Assembly (NCBI GenBank): GCA_945883235.1
Contig: CAMCXF010000020.1
Coordinates: 1 to 51,273, forward strand
Source of the DNA: Phenylobacterium deserti
GTDB lineage: Bacteria > Pseudomonadota > Alphaproteobacteria > Caulobacterales > Caulobacteraceae
DNA length: 51,273 nt
Direction of reading: 5' to 3'
The notes beneath the pieces are model-generated. The model was not told the DNA's origin and made no database searches. It saw only the letters and a program-made list of their open reading frames with translations. Made by a program: the position numbers and the translations under genes. Position 1 is the stretch's first letter. Each line of letters begins with the position of its first letter. Of the stretch, positions 43,438-51,273 are shown piece after piece.

Positions 43438-45876
43438 TCACCTCAGCACGCCGGCCTCGGCCAGGGCGGCGATCCTGGCGTCGTCGTAGCCGGCGAAGTC
43501 CGTAAGGATCCGGGCATTGTCACGACCGATCGCGGGAGCTGATCGGTCCAGTCGCGCGGGCGTCGCCGACAGCCGGAACCGCGACGCCTCGATCTTCGTT
43601 ACACCGCCCACAGGTTCGGGTTGGACCACAAGATGGCCAAGCGCGTGGACTTGCGGATCGGCGCAGAAATCTTCCCCCGTGGCGACCAGATGGGCCGGAA
43701 CACCTGCGGCCTGCAACCTTGCCTCAACCTCGGAGACCTGGAGGCTCCTTACCCAGGTCGCGACCATAACCTCGAGATCGTCTTCAGACGCCTTGCGCCC
43801 GGCAAGCGTCGCGAACCGGGGTTCCTGCGCCTCGCTGCCGATCAGACCGGCCAGCGCGCGCCACTGCACGTCGTCACAGACCGCAATCGCGATCCAGCGC
43901 TCGTGCCCTTCACAGGCAAACACCCCGTGCGGTGCGAACTGCGGGTCGCGATTGCCCAAGGCCTCGGCCACGCGACGTGTCGCGGCATAGTCGGCGATCT
44001 GGGGCGCCAGAAACTGCAGCCCCGCCTCGGCTTGAGCGGCGTCGAGATAGGCCCCCAGCCCCGTCCGTCGGCGGTGATCCACAGCAGCCAGCACCAGCGG
44101 TAGCGAAAAACGCGGCCCCACAAAATCCGTATAGGGGCCAGCCGGGCCTACCGGCTCGGCATCGCGTTCCCCCACCAACACCTGAAAGCCGGATGCCGCT
44201 GCGCCTACATTGCCGAACCCCGCCGTCCGCGACAGCGGCCCGTCCTGCCCCATCAGGCACGACGACAGCATTATCAGGCCGGGGTTGACGGCGCTGAGCG
44301 CCGCATACGACAGGCCCCATTTTGCGAGCTGCCCCGGCGCAAACGACTCCGTCACCACATCGGCCCAGCGCGCGAGGTCCAGCACCACCTGCCGCGACTC
44401 CGGCCGGCTCAGGTCCAGCGACAGGCCCAGCTTGCCCGCGTTGCAGTTGTCGAAGAGCGCGCAGTTGGCATAGTCGGCCACGCCCTCGGGATAGGGGCCC
44501 ACCACCCGCGCCGGATCGGTCCGCGCAGCGCTGTCGATGCGAACCACCAAGGCGCCATAGTCGGCCAGTGCGCGCCCGACACGGGGACCTGCCACCACCC
44601 ATGCCAGTTCCAGTACCTTCAAGCCGGCCAGCGGGCGGGTCGCTTCCATCGTTGCCGGGCCTAAGGCGCGGGAAACGGGCGCGGCCCCCAACCACTCGGC
44701 CACCACCGCGTCCGTGTGCTCACCAATCCGCGGCGCGGGCTTCAAGGTGGCGAAGGCACCCGGCGTCTTCGCCCAGGCGTGCGGCAAGACCCGGGATCCC
44801 GTCGCCTCGTCCACGGTCGCAAAGGCCCCGCGACCCTGGAAATGCTCGCTCTCGACCAGGGTTCGGGCAGTCTGGATCTGGGTCAACAGGATGCGACGTC
44901 CGAATGCCTCTGCCACAAGTTGCGAGGTCGGGCGTTTCGCGAAGAAGCGCCGGATCTCCTCGCGCGGCCCCGCCAGATGTTCCGCCGTCAGCTCCCCAGA
45001 CTGGAACCGGGCCAGCAGCGTCATCCAGTCCCAGCGGTCGTATTGAGAATCGAGTTCGCCGCAATCACGCATCCAGGCAAACAACGCGTTGGTCGAGCCG
45101 CCGCCGACCGCTCCCATGCCCAACGCCAACTCGACCCGGCCGTCCAGACTGGCCCAGCTCGAGCGCCCCCGCTTTGGCAACATCACGCCCGGTTGCAGCC
45201 TCAAACCCCGCGCATCGTTCAGGGTTCCGGCCAGCACCAGCGACAGGGTCGCCTCGGCGATGCTGATCTGGGCCGAGATGTCGACATGCTGGCCCCGCCC
45301 GGTTTGCAGCCGCGCAAAGTGCGCCATCAGCGCGCCCGCCGCTGCGTCTGCACCCGCATGCAGCCAACCCTGCGGCGCGCTGATCCGGAGAGGCGGCCCG
45401 TCGCCGTCGCGGGCCGGGAACAGCACACCGCCCGCCGCCCACAGGGTCTGCTCACTGGCCGCCCACATCGCCTTGGGGCCGGTGGAGCCAAAGGCCGTCA
45501 CCGAGACATGGATGAGCCCCGGATTGACCTTCGCCAGATCGGCATAGCCCAGACCGCGCGCAGCCATCACGCCGGGCGTTTCCGTTTCGATGAGGAAGTC
45601 CGACCGGGCCGCCAGCTGCATGAGCAGATCGCGGCCCTGCGCTGTGTCTGGATCACAGACCAGCCCCCGCTTCGCCGACGCATAGGCAGACCAGTAGAGG
45701 GAGTTGTCCGGCGTCGGATCGTCGGTAAACGGCCCGACCTTGCGCGCCGTCGACCCCCCGGGCGGCTCAACCTGAACCACATCGGCCCCCAGCTGCCCCA
45801 GAATCCGTCCGGCCAGCAGGCCGCGCGCATCGCTGAGATCGAGAACGCGATAGGGCGAGAGATAACCTGTAGACAT
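43438..45876 (-). CDS. double-domain CaiB/BaiF (class III) CoA-transferase
   Basis: An 812-residue protein made of two tandem CaiB/BaiF domains; single-domain family members are about 400 residues. Domain 1 (about residues 1-395) starts YRVLDLSDARGLLAGRILGQ and has the catalytic-Asp region TGRGQHVDISAQ; domain 2 (about 415-812) starts LAGLKVLELAWVVAGPRVGR and has TGLGAYLDAAQAEAG. Family members move CoA between carboxylic acids, activating substrates for the neighbouring dehydrogenases. A fused pair could act as an internal pseudo-dimer. The start is set at MSTGYLSPYRV; upstream in-frame residues do not fit. Confidence 0.9.
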   Translation of the reverse strand: MSTGYLSPYRVLDLSDARGLLAGRILGQLGADVVQVEPPGGSTARKVGPFTDDPTPDNSLYWSAYASAKRGLVCDPDTAQGRDLLMQLAARSDFLIETETPGVMAARGLGYADLAKVNPGLIHVSVTAFGSTGPKAMWAASEQTLWAAGGVLFPARDGDGPPLRISAPQGWLHAGADAAAGALMAHFARLQTGRGQHVDISAQISIAEATLSLVLAGTLNDARGLRLQPGVMLPKRGRSSWASLDGRVELALGMGAVGGGSTNALFAWMRDCGELDSQYDRWDWMTLLARFQSGELTAEHLAGPREEIRRFFAKRPTSQLVAEAFGRRILLTQIQTARTLVESEHFQGRGAFATVDEATGSRVLPHAWAKTPGAFATLKPAPRIGEHTDAVVAEWLGAAPVSRALGPATMEATRPLAGLKVLELAWVVAGPRVGRALADYGALVVRIDSAARTDPARVVGPYPEGVADYANCALFDNCNAGKLGLSLDLSRPESRQVVLDLARWADVVTESFAPGQLAKWGLSYAALSAVNPGLIMLSSCLMGQDGPLSRTAGFGNVGAAASGFQVLVGERDAEPVGPAGPYTDFVGPRFSLPLVLAAVDHRRRTGLGAYLDAAQAEAGLQFLAPQIADYAATRRVAEALGNRDPQFAPHGVFACEGHERWIAIAVCDDVQWRALAGLIGSEAQEPRFATLAGRKASEDDLEVMVATWVRSLQVSEVEARLQAAGVPAHLVATGEDFCADPQVHALGHLVVQPEPVGGVTKIEASRFRLSATPARLDRSAPAIGRDNARILTDFAGYDDARIAALAEAGVLR

Positions 45877-45910
45877 CCGTGTCACCCCGTCGCCCTGGCC
45901 CACGGCCAGA

Positions 45911-46066
45911 TCACAAGGGGTAGAAACCGCTGGACGTCGCGTCCATCGGAAAGATTGCAGAGGGGTCAGCGCCGACATGCTGGACGTCAAATCCAGAGGG
46001 CTGCGTATTGCGCAATCCGAGGGCGTCGTCAGGGTCGGCCCATATATCTTTTGCGTTGTCGCTCAT
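45911..46066 (-). CDS. 51-residue small protein with strong ribosome binding site
   Basis: An unannotated frame beginning MSDNAKDIWADPDDALGLRN and ending SSGFYPL. It is acidic, with no signal or membrane span. GAGGAGGT sits five bases before the ATG, the best Shine-Dalgarno match noticed in the window. It ends 34 bp before the double CaiB gene on the same strand and would be the first gene of that transcript. I recognise no family. Its third codon positions are less GC-rich than in neighbouring genes, which argues for caution; it could be a leader peptide. Confidence 0.5.
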   Translation of the reverse strand: MSDNAKDIWADPDDALGLRNTQPSGFDVQHVGADPSAIFPMDATSSGFYPL

Positions 46067-46206
46067 TGCACCTCCTCATCTGGATATTGTGACGGGCCTT
46101 CGAAATCGAGGCTGTCAGAACCAGGACCCGGAAAGGCGCTCGACTTCCGTTGCGGGAGCGGAGCCATGAAAGCGCAACTATTGAAACGAAGTTGGAAGGA
46201 TCCACA

Positions 46207-47415
46207 GTGACAGACGTCGATCCGAAAGACCTGCATGCCTTTGCCGAGGCTGCCGATGCCTGGTTCAAGGAAAATGTGAACCGTGACCCCGGCTTCATGC
46301 TGCCGCTCACCTTTATGGAGGTCGGGACCGATCAGCAGTTTGATTTCCTGCAGACCTGGCAGAACAAGGTCTATGAGGCCGGCTATCTGGGTGCGGCCTG
46401 GCCGAAGGAATATGGCGGCGGCGGGCTGCCACAAGCTTTCCAGACGGAGGCCACCAAGGCCATGCGTCGCCACGGTGGGCCGATATTCCTGAACGCCATC
46501 GGCCTGAACTGGACCGGGCCGCTGTTGCTGGACATGGGCTCCGAAGCGCAGCGGGCGAAATACCTCAAGGGCATCCTGTCGGCAGAGGACATCTGGTGTC
46601 AGGGGTTCTCCGAGCCCGACAACGGATCAGACCTCGGCAACGCCCAAACCCGTGCGGTACGCGACGGTGAGCATTACGTCGTAACAGGCTCAAAAATATG
46701 GACAACTCTGGGGAAGTACGCCCGCTACATGATCCTGCTGGCGCGGACCGAGGCAGACACGTCGCGCAAGTATGACGGCCTGACCTTCTTCCTGGCGCCG
46801 ATGAAGATCGATGGCGTCGAGACCCGGCCGATCCGAAAGCTGACTGGCGAACACGGCTTTACCCAGACGTTTTTCCGTGAGGCACGCATCCCCGCCGATG
46901 AGATCGTCGGTGTCGAGGGCGGTGGCTGGAAAGTGGCGATGCGGACGCTGGAGTATGAGCGCGGCGCCCGCGGCGGTCAGGCCGGCGGCTATGTGTCGGT
47001 CGGATCCAACGCCTGGGACGTGCTGGACCTGGCGCGCAAGATGACCCGGGGCAGCAAGCCCGCACTCGAAGACCCGGCGACCCGCGCCAAAATGATCGAC
47101 TTCATGATCGACATCCAGAGCAATGCCCTGTGCGGCCAGCGCGCGGCATTCAGCCCGTTAAACACCGACCGGCCCACCGGACTGGCGCTGAGCAGCAAGT
47201 TGATGCACACCGACTTCGCGCAACGGATGAACGCCTTTGCCATCGGACTGACCGGTCCGGGCGGCGGATATTACGTTGGTGATCCAAATGCCGTCGACGG
47301 CGGTTGGTGGACCCGGTCCTACCTCAACTCATTCTCCGCCACGATCGGCGGCGGCACTTCGCAAATCCAGCGCAACATCATCGGCGAGCACGTACTCGGC
47401 CTGCCCAAGAGCTGA
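46207..47415 (+). CDS. acyl-CoA dehydrogenase, large-type subunit (second pair)
   Basis: A 402-residue acyl-CoA dehydrogenase. Seen: GYLGAAWPKEYGGGGLPQAFQ near residue 61, DIWCQGFSEPDNGSDLGNAQT near residue 128, and the FAD-binding end SATIGGGTSQIQRNIIGEHVLGLP. The start is the GTG with GGAAGGA six bases before it; a TTG 57 bases earlier is in frame but has no good ribosome binding site. Another dehydrogenase gene follows after 32 bp, repeating the paired arrangement at 40.5-42.7 kb. Confidence 0.92.
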   Translation: MTDVDPKDLHAFAEAADAWFKENVNRDPGFMLPLTFMEVGTDQQFDFLQTWQNKVYEAGYLGAAWPKEYGGGGLPQAFQTEATKAMRRHGGPIFLNAIGLNWTGPLLLDMGSEAQRAKYLKGILSAEDIWCQGFSEPDNGSDLGNAQTRAVRDGEHYVVTGSKIWTTLGKYARYMILLARTEADTSRKYDGLTFFLAPMKIDGVETRPIRKLTGEHGFTQTFFREARIPADEIVGVEGGGWKVAMRTLEYERGARGGQAGGYVSVGSNAWDVLDLARKMTRGSKPALEDPATRAKMIDFMIDIQSNALCGQRAAFSPLNTDRPTGLALSSKLMHTDFAQRMNAFAIGLTGPGGGYYVGDPNAVDGGWWTRSYLNSFSATIGGGTSQIQRNIIGEHVLGLPKS

Positions 47416-47447
47416 TCCGACCCGATGATATTCAAGAGACTAAAGTG

Positions 47448-48572
47448 ATGCAGGATCTGGGACGGCTGGGATTCAGCGAGGATCAGGGCAGCCTGCTTGA
47501 GGTCGCCACCTCGTTCTGCGCGAAGCGTTCGCCCATCGCCAGGGTGCGTCAGTTGATCGAGGACGAGACGGGTCACGACGCAGAGGTCTGGCGCGAGATC
47601 GTCGAGTTGGGCTGGCTGGGCATCGCCATCCCCGAAGCTTATGGTGGCGCGGGTCTCGCGCTGGCCGAGGTTGTACCGGTCATGGAGCAGATGGGCCGCT
47701 ATCTGCTGGCCGGGCCGTTTTACTCCACCACCCTGGCCGCCCAGGCCCTCGTCGCCGGCGGCACGGAAGACCAGAAACGCACCCTGCTGCCACGACTGGC
47801 CGAAGGTGCCATCGCCACCCTGGCCCTTTGTGAGGCCAGCGGCGACTGGGACCTGACCAACATCGCCTGCACCGCGACAGCCACGGCCGGCGGCAACCTG
47901 AAACTCGCCGGGACCAAGCAACTGGTGAGCGATGCGGCGGTCGCCAGCACGATCATCGCCTCAGTGCTGCATGCGGGACGCCCCGCCCTGGTGATGATTG
48001 ATCGCGCCTCGCTGGCTCCGGATGCGCTGCGGCGCGAGGTGATCGTCGACGAGACCAAGCGGGCCTGCGAGCTTTGCCTGGACGGTGTCGAGATCCCTGC
48101 CGCGAACCTGCTGGACCCGAGCCGCGCCGAGGCTGCGCTCGCGCACATCCATCTGGTAGCCAACCTGCTGGCCGCCGCCGAGATGTGCGGCGGGACCCAG
48201 TCGGTGATCGACTACACGCTGGACTACCTGAAAACCCGCGTCCAGTTCGGCAAGCTGATCGGGTCTTATCAGGCCCTGAAGCACCCTATCGTCGATGCCT
48301 ACGTCAGCTATGAGCAGACCCGCAGCCACGTCTACAGTGCCGCCCACTGCTTCTGCGAACAGGGGATCGGCGAGATCGCAACACGGATGGCCAAGGCCCA
48401 GGCAGACACCACACTGTCGTTCGCGGCGGACCGGGCGATCCAGTTCCACGGCGGCTTCGGCTTCACCTACGACTGCGACGCCCAGCTCTATCGTCGCCGC
48501 GCGATCTGGCACGCGTCCCAATATGGCGACGCGGCCTGGCACAAAGAGAAGCTGGCGGACCTGTTGCTCTAG
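47448..48572 (+). CDS. acyl-CoA dehydrogenase, partner-type subunit (second pair)
   Basis: A 374-residue acyl-CoA dehydrogenase. Seen: GWLGIAIPEAYGGAGLALAEVVPVMEQMGRYL near residue 53, TRVQFGKLIGSYQALKHPIVDAYV near residue 264, and RAIQFHGGFGFTYDCDAQLYRRR near residue 327, which is typical of beta-type subunits in heteromeric dehydrogenases. It lacks the GGTSQIQ end seen in its neighbour. The start ATG is preferred over an adjacent in-frame GTG one codon earlier. A complex with the previous gene's product is likely. Confidence 0.92.
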   Translation: MQDLGRLGFSEDQGSLLEVATSFCAKRSPIARVRQLIEDETGHDAEVWREIVELGWLGIAIPEAYGGAGLALAEVVPVMEQMGRYLLAGPFYSTTLAAQALVAGGTEDQKRTLLPRLAEGAIATLALCEASGDWDLTNIACTATATAGGNLKLAGTKQLVSDAAVASTIIASVLHAGRPALVMIDRASLAPDALRREVIVDETKRACELCLDGVEIPAANLLDPSRAEAALAHIHLVANLLAAAEMCGGTQSVIDYTLDYLKTRVQFGKLIGSYQALKHPIVDAYVSYEQTRSHVYSAAHCFCEQGIGEIATRMAKAQADTTLSFAADRAIQFHGGFGFTYDCDAQLYRRRAIWHASQYGDAAWHKEKLADLLL

Positions 48573-48625
48573 GTCGCGACCCGACCCGACCCACATCCCT
48601 CCACCCGTATTCCGGAGCCTGACCC

Positions 48626-50329
48626 TTGGCTGATACTCCCGCGCCCAAATACGCCACGCGAGCCGAGGCGATCACAGCTCTGACGGCGTCCGGGCAACCG
48701 TATGAACTTACCCAGATCACCATCCGCGGCCGGGCGCTGCGGGTGTTTGCGAATGCGCCGGCGTCCCTGCGCGAGCTCTATGCGGCGGCGGTCAGCGACA
48801 AGACCTTCATCGTCTATGAGGACAACCGGCTGACGTTTGCTGAAGCCTGGCGTGAGGCGGGGCGCATCGGCCACCTGCTGGTGCACGACTATGGGGTCAA
48901 ACCTGGCGATCGGGTCGCGATCTCCATGCGCAACTATCCGGAGTGGATCCTGGCCTTCATGGCGATCACCTCGGTCGGCGGAATCGCGGTGGCGATGAAT
49001 GCTCTGTGGCAGCCGGACGAGATGGCCTACGGCCTGCGCGACAGCGATGCGAAGGTGCTGTTCGCCGATCAGGAGCGGCTGGATCGGTTGGCCCAGATCG
49101 CTGACCCGCTCGACTGTAAGGTGATCTCGGTGAGGGCTACGTCAGCGACCGTGGCCTCCGTCGCTCTGCAGGCGTTGCTGGCGGCGGTTGGCGATGTGGA
49201 GATGCCGGTGGTCGATCTGGCGGCCGACGACGAGACCATGATCTTCTACACCTCGGGCTCGACCGGCCATCCCAAGGGCGTGCCCTCGACGCATCGCAAC
49301 GTGCTGTCGGCCTTGCTGTCGTGGGAGCTGGACCTACTGGCCGGCGCCGAGCTGGCCGGGCTGGTCGCCGAACCGCCGACGCTGCAGCCGGCAGGCCTGC
49401 TGGCAGTGCCGCTGTTCCACGTGACCGGATCGAACGCCATTTTCCTGCAATCGTACCGGGCCCAGCGCAAACTGGTCTGCATGTACAAGTGGGACCCCGA
49501 GCGAGCCGCCGAACTGATCGAGGTCGAACAGATTTCATCGTTCACCGCGCCGGCGGCCATGACCGGCGATCTGGTGCGGGTGGCCAAACAGACATCGCGC
49601 GACCTCGGCACCCTGGTCTCGGTCGGCGGCGGCGGCGCGCCGCGCGCGCCTGACCAGGTGAAACAGATCGAGGCCTCGTTCGAGAAGGCCCTGCCGGCCA
49701 CCGGCTGGGGCATGACCGAGACCAATGCCATCGGCACCGGCATCGGCGGCCTGGACTATCTGGGCCGCCCGGCCAGTTCCGGCCGGTGCGCTGCCGTGCT
49801 GGACCTGAAGATCATCAACGAAGAGGGAAACACCCTGCCCGCCGGCGAGCGCGGGGAGCTGCTGGTGCGCGGCACCTCGGTCTTTTTCGGCTACTGGAAC
49901 CGCCCGGACATCAACGCCGACCTCTTCGACGACGGCTGGTTCCGGACCGGCGACGTGGCCTATCTGGACGACGAGGGCTTCCTGTTCATCGTCGATCGCA
50001 TCAAGGACCTGATCATCAGAGGCGGCGAGAACATCGGCTGCGGCACGGTGGAGGCCGCGCTGCTGATGCACCCCGATGTCCACGAAGCGGCGGTCTACGC
50101 TGTGCCCGACGACCGGCTGGGCGAAGAGGTCGGCGCGACGGTCTATGGAGCCCCCGGACTTGACCCTGAAGCGCTCCGCAGCTTCCTTGCCGGTCACCTG
50201 GCCCGTTTTGAGGTGCCCCGCTACATCCTGATCGCAAACGAGCCCCTGCCCCGCACGGCGTCTGGCAAGATCCTGAAGCGTGACCTGCGGGAGCAGGCCG
50301 TGGCCAGGCTGGTTACCGAGGTCGCATAG
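48626..50329 (+). CDS. AMP-forming acyl-CoA ligase
   Basis: A 567-residue acyl-CoA synthetase of the ANL family. The AMP-binding P-loop is FYTSGSTGHPKG near residue 206, the adenine-side GWGMTETNAIG near residue 355, the hinge YLDDEGFLFIVDRIKDLIIRGGENIG near residue 450, and the catalytic Lys in ASGKILKR near residue 548. It would activate a carboxylic acid to its CoA ester, feeding the two acyl-CoA dehydrogenase pairs. The start is a TTG with CCGGAG nine bases before it. Confidence 0.93.
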   Translation: MADTPAPKYATRAEAITALTASGQPYELTQITIRGRALRVFANAPASLRELYAAAVSDKTFIVYEDNRLTFAEAWREAGRIGHLLVHDYGVKPGDRVAISMRNYPEWILAFMAITSVGGIAVAMNALWQPDEMAYGLRDSDAKVLFADQERLDRLAQIADPLDCKVISVRATSATVASVALQALLAAVGDVEMPVVDLAADDETMIFYTSGSTGHPKGVPSTHRNVLSALLSWELDLLAGAELAGLVAEPPTLQPAGLLAVPLFHVTGSNAIFLQSYRAQRKLVCMYKWDPERAAELIEVEQISSFTAPAAMTGDLVRVAKQTSRDLGTLVSVGGGGAPRAPDQVKQIEASFEKALPATGWGMTETNAIGTGIGGLDYLGRPASSGRCAAVLDLKIINEEGNTLPAGERGELLVRGTSVFFGYWNRPDINADLFDDGWFRTGDVAYLDDEGFLFIVDRIKDLIIRGGENIGCGTVEAALLMHPDVHEAAVYAVPDDRLGEEVGATVYGAPGLDPEALRSFLAGHLARFEVPRYILIANEPLPRTASGKILKRDLREQAVARLVTEVA

Positions 50330-50578
50330 TCGACAGAACAGAGGCCTTCACAACCGCCGTGAGACAGGTGATGGACTACGCTAGATTGTCGAGTTAGCCT
50401 GATACTCTTTTGCAAGTAGAGCGCTCAGCGACGGTGTCTTGATATGCCAGGTGTCAGGAACAACCCATTGTGCGCCACACAGCACCCGAGGCGGGACCTT
50501 GAACGAGGCTGAATACGCGACATTGGCCTGGCAATTGCATCGCGACGCGACAATGACCCAACTTGTCGGCGAGGGCAC

Positions 50579-51273
50579 GTGATTACGCCTGACATACGCG
50601 CAGCCGCTGTCCGCAGGGCCTTGTCCCGTGGCGACCTGCTGGGTGCCTACGACGCGGTCGTACGTCGTGGCGATACCGAGAACCAGGAACTGAACTATCT
50701 GGAAGTGCTCACCCTGGCCCGGCTGGGCGATACCGCTCGTGGGCTTCGGCTCTATGAAGACTACAGTCTTGCGTCGATCGGAGACGTCGACTCGCTGTCG
50801 CTCAAGGCCCGGCTGCTGAAGGACCTGGCGTTTGCCGCTGGCCCGGTGCCGGATCTCCAGCAATTGCTGGACGCCTGCATGCTGTACGTCGCAGCCTATC
50901 GTCGAACCCGCTCCAGCTATCCGGCCATCAACGCCGCAACGCTCGCAAAAATCGCCAACCGTCCGCGGCTCGCAAAAAGCCTGGCCAGGACGGTTGTCCG
51001 CGAGTTGGCCCACGATGAGCCCAGCGGCTACTTCGCCTTTGCGACGCTGGCGGAGGCTCTGGTAGTGCTGGGCGACATCGACGGTGCCGTCGACGCCCTG
51101 TCGCGCGCCATGGAACAGCCGGACGCCGAGGTGGGCGCCCGGTCAACCACCGTCCTGCAACTTCAGCGCCTGGTCGCAGCGCAGAGTGACGGCAGCGGCA
51201 TGGAACGCCTTCTGGCACTCATCCAGCCGCCAAGCGTGGCGATGTTCTGCGGCAACATCTTTGTGGCGGACGC
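50579..51273 (+). CDS. TPR / DUF4071-like protein, 3' end beyond the window
   Basis: An open frame of 231 codons that runs off the window end. It has tetratricopeptide-like helical repeats: residues about 8-30 (RAAAVRRALSRGDLLGAYDA), 38-60, and 160-185 (FATLAEALVVLGDIDGAVDA). The segment RSSYPAINAATLAK near residue 115 resembles the SSYPgINAATL signature of the MAP3K TRAFs-binding (DUF4071) domain found in some bacterial signalling proteins, and the last residues, SVAMFCGNIFVAD, resemble the start of the domain that follows it. The GTG start with GAGG upstream is the best candidate; an earlier start is possible. Confidence 0.6.
   Translation, partial: MITPDIRAAAVRRALSRGDLLGAYDAVVRRGDTENQELNYLEVLTLARLGDTARGLRLYEDYSLASIGDVDSLSLKARLLKDLAFAAGPVPDLQQLLDACMLYVAAYRRTRSSYPAINAATLAKIANRPRLAKSLARTVVRELAHDEPSGYFAFATLAEALVVLGDIDGAVDALSRAMEQPDAEVGARSTTVLQLQRLVAAQSDGSGMERLLALIQPPSVAMFCGNIFVAD

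Noticed and set aside
44716..46092. 458-codon plus-strand open frame
   Set aside because: Antisense to the double CaiB gene; Arg/Pro/Gln-rich translation.
50381..51013. 210-codon minus-strand open frame with a fairly protein-like C-terminus near 50381-50560
   Set aside because: Most of it is antisense to the TPR gene. The last 65 codons in the less GC-rich gap could be a remnant of an old gene, but there is no start, ribosome binding site or family match.

Overview
The window is chromosomal DNA of a GC-rich alphaproteobacterium. Three proteins end in the PEPxxWA-CTERM sorting signal that is common in Sphingomonadales and Caulobacterales. The SOS boxes have the alphaproteobacterial form GTTC-N7-GTTC. 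Housekeeping genes (purL, bolA, grxD, rpsD, trmJ, icd, alaS, recA) appear in an order that, from memory, is widespread in Alphaproteobacteria. I cannot decide between Caulobacterales and Sphingomonadales from this sequence. No rRNA, tRNA, CRISPR array, transposase or phage gene was seen.

Layout. 0-7.6 kb: two PEPxxWA-CTERM proteins, a small secreted protein, an APH-type kinase, a CurA-like reductase, a possible 34-residue membrane protein and a spinster-type MFS transporter. 7.6-9.8 kb: purL, then a hairpin repeat. 10-18.9 kb: a same-strand run of mostly exported enzymes: a D-threonine aldolase-like protein, a secreted TPR protein, a Tat-exported flavin amine oxidase paired with cytochrome c, an alpha/beta hydrolase, a short SEDS (FtsW/RodA)-like membrane protein without the usual catalytic Asp, a Tat-exported Gfo/Idh oxidoreductase, an exported hydrolase and an atypical GDPD protein. 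18.7-20 kb: a HigBA/RelE-Xre toxin-antitoxin cassette between two 183-bp copies of the GDPD 3' end; the toxin carries a one-base frameshift. 20-22.2 kb: photolyase and a CinA-domain protein, converging on an orphan LexA box. 22.3-25.7 kb: serine hydrolase, BolA, CGFS glutaredoxin, thioesterase, small lipoprotein and S4.

25.8-31.8 kb (minus strand): trmJ, a nitronate monooxygenase-like gene, two DUF1254/DUF1214 paralogues and a TetR regulator form a tightly overlapping operon. A 24-bp palindrome lies just before the next gene, a short-chain dehydrogenase. 31.9-39.6 kb: a divergent class A beta-lactamase-like lipoprotein, icd, a VOC protein, the third PEPxxWA-CTERM protein, alaS and recA (with its LexA box). 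40-50.3 kb: an acyl-CoA catabolic island with two pairs of acyl-CoA dehydrogenases, a GST, a double-domain CaiB/BaiF CoA-transferase, an acyl-CoA ligase and an unlisted 51-codon ORF with a strong ribosome binding site. The window ends inside a TPR/DUF4071-like gene.

How the parts work together. The conserved backbone is interrupted by accessory blocks: periplasmic oxidation and hydrolysis (10-19 kb), the TetR-SDR-DUF1254 block and acyl-CoA degradation. The most unusual points are the TA cassette that duplicates and restores its target gene's end, the SOS box with no evident gene, the degenerate SEDS-like protein and the amine oxidase-cytochrome c pair.
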